64,000 bases of DNA from an uncultured Desulfuromusa sp. (GTDB lineage: Bacteria > Desulfobacterota > Desulfuromonadia > Desulfuromonadales > Geopsychrobacteraceae): positions 1 to 64,000 of the forward strand of contig NZ_OY776574.1 in the NCBI RefSeq assembly GCF_963675815.1, written 5' to 3'. The position numbers and the translations under genes are program-made. The notes beneath the pieces are model-generated. The model was not told the DNA's origin. It worked only from the letters and a program-made list of their open reading frames with translations, and did not search any database. Of the stretch, positions 61,483 to 64,000 are shown one piece after another (within the stretch, counting starts at the first letter, position 1; each line of letters begins with the position of its first letter).

Positions 61483-63774
61483 ATGAAAGGATGGAACAAG
61501 ACAATGGCAATGAGTAAAGAATGGAAAACAGAAAATGAGGATGGCTCCGTAACAGTCAGGACCTGTGCCTGGTCACCTCCAGGAGATCATCCGGTCGGCT
61601 ACGGTATGAAGCTGACTGTTAAAAACAATCAACTGATTAAAGTAGAAGGTGATGAAGAGCACCCTATCAGCCAAGGTCGTCTCTGTGTTCGTAACCTGAC
61701 TCTGGCTGACTACGTCCACCACCCCTCCCGGATTTTAACGCCAATGAAGCGTAAGCCGGAAGATCGTGGCAAGGACAAGTGGACCAAGATCTCCTGGGAC
61801 GAAGCTTGGGATATCATTGTTCCGAAGATCAAAGAATTTAAAGAAAAGCACGGAGCTGAGTCGATCGTCGTTTTCGGTGGTACTGGTCGCCAAGCTTGTC
61901 TCTACTACTACCCTCTCGGTTTTGCTTCTATCGGCACTCCGAACGTTTGCTATCCATTAAGCGGTTGGTCCTGCTACGGCCCACGCTGCTCAATTACCGA
62001 CTACGTCCTTGGTGCCGGATATCCGGAAATCGACTATGCCGGTTTCTACGAAGATCGTTACGATGACCCAAGATTCACACTGCCGGAACTGATCGTCGAA
62101 TGGGGTAAAAACGCCCTCTACTCCAACCCGGACGGTTTCTTCGGACATGCTTTGATCGACATGATGAAGCGTGGCACCAAGATGATTCACATCGATCCTC
62201 GGATGACCTGGCTTGGCACTCGCTGCGAGCATGTCTGTCAGCTGCGTCCTGGTACCGACAGCGCTTTGGGTCTCGGTTTCCTTAACGTTATCATCAACGA
62301 GGAACTGTATGACAAGGACTTCGTTGAAAACTGGACTTACGGTTTCGACGAGCTCAAAGAGCGCGTTCAAGAATACCCACCAAGCAAAGTTGCTGATATT
62401 ACCTGGGTTCCAGAGAGCACCATTATCGAGTGTGCACGTATGATGGCTACCGCCAAACCATGCGCGATCCAATGGGGTCTGGCAACTGACGAGAACCCGA
62501 ACGGTGTGCAGATGGGTCACGCTATTCTGTCACTTATGGCAATCACCGGTAACTTGGATGTTCCTGGCGGTGTTACCATTGGTCCCCCAGCAGCACTTCT
62601 CGGTAAGTGGCGTGTTGAAACCCGGAGCAACCTGTCGGACGAATTGTGGGACAAACGGATTGGCGCTAAAGAATGGCCAGCCCTCAGTACTGCAATGGCA
62701 ACCACCCATCCGGACGAAACGTTGGATACTCTGGAAAGCGGCAAGCCGTATCGCCTGCGCATGGGCTGGTTTAACAGTAGTAACTTTATTACACCAACCT
62801 GTACGGCACAGCCTGACCGTTGGTACCATGCTTGTAAGTCATTGGAGTTCAACGTTGTTCAAGACCTCTTCATGACACCTACAGCCATGGCATTTGGTGA
62901 CGTGTTCCTACCGGTTTCAACTTTCGCTGAGCAAGATGGCGTCGTCGTTACTCACTTTGGTCGTAACGCTGTTACCCTCGGTCCCATCAACGAAGCACTT
63001 AGAGTTGGTGATACCAAGTCCGATATTGAAGTGTGTATTGAACTTGGTAAAAAACTGCATCCAAACATGTGGGACTACAAAGATGTCCCAGATTTCTTCT
63101 CAAAACAGCTTGAGCCGGAACTCGGTATCGACTTTGACGGCTTGAGAGAAAAGGGTGCATTCCAACCTGAATATACCTACAAGAAGTACGAAAAAGGCTT
63201 GTTGCGTGGTGATGGAGAGCCTGGTTTCAACACCGTTACCGGTATGGTTGAGCTCTCATCAACTCTATTTGAAGCTTGGGGCGATGATGCTCTCCCCTAC
63301 TTCAAAGAACCACCATACAGTCCAGTCAGTACTCCTGAGCTGTTCAGTGAGTATCCACTGATTCTCACTACTGGTGCACGTAAAGTTACCTCGTTCCACT
63401 CCGAGCACCGTCAAATTGCTGTTCTGCGTGAAATCGATCCAGATCCAGAAGTCGAATTGAATCCCGCGACAGCGAAAGATCTCGGCATCAACAATGGCGA
63501 CTGGGTTCTATTGGAGAACATGTTCGGTAAAGCAAAGCTCAGAGCTAAGGTGACGCCGACAATCCATCCAAAAGTTGTTCATGCAACTCACGGCTGGTGG
63601 TTCCCAGAAAAAGAAGCTGAAGAGCCTAGCCTCTATGGTGTCTGGCAGTCGAACATTAACACCTTGGTACCGCATAAGCATATCGGAAAGCTTGGTTTCG
63701 GTTGCCCAATGAAGCAAATGATCTGCCGGGCTTCACGCCTGGATAGCTTCGATAGTTACAACATCACAGTTTAA
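61483..63774 (+). CDS. Molybdopterin enzyme large subunit with reduced Fe-S motif
   Basis: The frame encodes 763 residues from 61483; an ATG at 61504 with AAAGGA upstream may be the true start. Family landmarks include HPSRILTPMKRKPEDRGKDKWTKISWDEAWDII, HIDPRMTWLGTRCEHVCQLRPGTDSALGLGF, DIMTGNLDVPGG-type (AITGNLDVPGGV) and a C-terminal HGWWFPEKEAEE. GWSCYGPRC is at the expected metal-ligand position. The N-terminal cluster motif is degenerate: TCAWSPPGDHPVGYG keeps one cysteine and GRLCVRN another, where related enzymes have four. It resembles acetylene-hydratase-like/dehydroxylase enzymes paired with a small Fe-S subunit, which follows here. Substrate unknown. Confidence 0.88.
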   Translation: MKGWNKTMAMSKEWKTENEDGSVTVRTCAWSPPGDHPVGYGMKLTVKNNQLIKVEGDEEHPISQGRLCVRNLTLADYVHHPSRILTPMKRKPEDRGKDKWTKISWDEAWDIIVPKIKEFKEKHGAESIVVFGGTGRQACLYYYPLGFASIGTPNVCYPLSGWSCYGPRCSITDYVLGAGYPEIDYAGFYEDRYDDPRFTLPELIVEWGKNALYSNPDGFFGHALIDMMKRGTKMIHIDPRMTWLGTRCEHVCQLRPGTDSALGLGFLNVIINEELYDKDFVENWTYGFDELKERVQEYPPSKVADITWVPESTIIECARMMATAKPCAIQWGLATDENPNGVQMGHAILSLMAITGNLDVPGGVTIGPPAALLGKWRVETRSNLSDELWDKRIGAKEWPALSTAMATTHPDETLDTLESGKPYRLRMGWFNSSNFITPTCTAQPDRWYHACKSLEFNVVQDLFMTPTAMAFGDVFLPVSTFAEQDGVVVTHFGRNAVTLGPINEALRVGDTKSDIEVCIELGKKLHPNMWDYKDVPDFFSKQLEPELGIDFDGLREKGAFQPEYTYKKYEKGLLRGDGEPGFNTVTGMVELSSTLFEAWGDDALPYFKEPPYSPVSTPELFSEYPLILTTGARKVTSFHSEHRQIAVLREIDPDPEVELNPATAKDLGINNGDWVLLENMFGKAKLRAKVTPTIHPKVVHATHGWWFPEKEAEEPSLYGVWQSNINTLVPHKHIGKLGFGCPMKQMICRASRLDSFDSYNITV

Positions 63775-63793
63775 AAACCGAGCGTTAAAATAT

Positions 63794-63860
63794 GGCCGGT
63801 GACGACATGTAACTGATTACAGGTTGCCGGCCGGACGTAAACCCACGGAAATAAACGTGG
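63794..63860 (+). other. Two intercistronic hairpins between large and small subunit genes
   Basis: GGCCGG (63794-63799) pairs with CCGGCC (63827-63832), with further pairing inside; then CCACG (63843-63847) pairs with CGTGG (63856-63860). They fill the 114-base gap before the GGAGG site of the next gene and may protect the upstream message or tune subunit ratios. Confidence 0.5.
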
Positions 63861-63888
63861 CTGAAACCGAATAGAACTGGAGGAAAAA

Positions 63889-64000
63889 ATGTCCGAAAAA
63901 GAAACCCAAAACGGACTGTTGATTAACTATCAATGGTGTACCGGCTGCCACGCTTGCGAGGTAGCAATCAAAAAAATCCTGAACTTACCGGTTGGTAAGC
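63889..64000 (+). CDS. Fe-S (ferredoxin-like) small subunit, partial
   Basis: The start at 63889 has GGAGG upstream; the gene runs off the right edge after 37 codons. The visible part, NGLLINYQWCTGCHACEVAIKKILNLPVG, is the opening of the dicluster-type small subunit that accompanies acetylene-hydratase/dehydroxylase-like enzymes. The usual CxxCxxCxxxC has its fourth residue as isoleucine (CTGCHACEVAI). It would carry electrons for the upstream enzyme. Confidence 0.85.
   Translation, partial: MSEKETQNGLLINYQWCTGCHACEVAIKKILNLPVGK

Noticed and set aside
1..64000. CRISPR arrays, rRNA and tRNA genes
   Set aside because: No regularly spaced repeats other than the 54-bp coding array, and no cloverleaf or rRNA sequence was recognised on either strand.

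Overview
This 64 kb window looks like a chromosomal segment of an anaerobic, respiratory deltaproteobacterium of the Desulfuromonadales type (Desulfuromonas/Pelobacter/Geobacter relatives). That placement is inferred from gene content, not from a marker gene: several DMSO-reductase-family molybdo/tungsto-enzymes with Fe-S partners, heavy use of sigma-54 promoters, a UGA-containing selenoprotein gene and DUF169, DUF364 and HdrD-like proteins. No rRNA, tRNA or CRISPR array was seen.

Layout. (1) 1-14.1 kb, minus strand: large secreted surface proteins. These are a partial Rhs/YD-repeat protein running off the left edge, a giant LamG + Ig-like + fibronectin-III protein of about 3,100 codons broken by one frameshift in a 6-base homopolymer, and a glycine-rich exported protein. 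(2) 14.5-18.8 kb: an AT-rich mobile patch with a twice-frameshifted tyrosine recombinase, a convergent gene of unknown function and an intact IS6-family element. (3) 18.9-22.5 kb, minus strand: ferredoxin-nitroreductase, ABC exporter, MarC. (4) 22.6-27.9 kb, minus strand: molybdate/tungstate-type ABC transporter, DUF364 protein, moeA and a second molybdopterin-binding protein. (5) 28.2-31.4 kb, plus strand: moaE, moaC, an unknown gene, mobB, then small genes. (6) 31.6-33.9 kb, minus strand: EamA transporter, NifU-like protein, ketopantoate-reductase-like protein. (7) 34.3-40.8 kb, plus strand: mobA, HdrD-like Fe-S protein, molybdopterin oxidoreductase, DUF2064 transferase, ferredoxin-DUF169 protein, then a CC/Se-type selenoprotein. 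(8) 41.1-48.2 kb, minus strand: RarD and an SsuABC/TauABC-like transporter whose operon contains a radical SAM + ArsM-like methyltransferase + DUF5714 fusion of 1,023 residues. (9) 48.4-52.5 kb, minus strand: GNAT, metallo-beta-lactamase-fold protein, flavin reductase, moaA, unknown protein, DUF2064 protein. (10) 53.2-64 kb, plus strand: a sigma-54 activator, a three-subunit membrane molybdopterin oxidoreductase, an MJ0619-like radical SAM protein, a third molybdopterin enzyme and its Fe-S subunit, cut by the right edge.

The main result of reading the intergenic DNA is that regions 5-10 look like one regulon. Seven sequences fit the sigma-54 -24/-12 pattern with exact 12-bp GG-to-GC spacing. 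A 15-bp palindrome close to GTCTCAAAATGAGAC lies 150-325 bp upstream of most of them, and one sigma-54 activator gene sits between two such promoters. The inferred logic is that a single enhancer-binding protein coordinates Mo/W cofactor synthesis (moaA, moaC, moaE, mobA, mobB) with the enzymes that use the cofactor.

Single-base frameshifts are concentrated in the first 17 kb (at least five) and were not noticed in the cofactor and respiratory genes. This points to decay or phase variation in the accessory genes, although sequencing error cannot be excluded. All family names are from motif recognition by eye; no database search was run.
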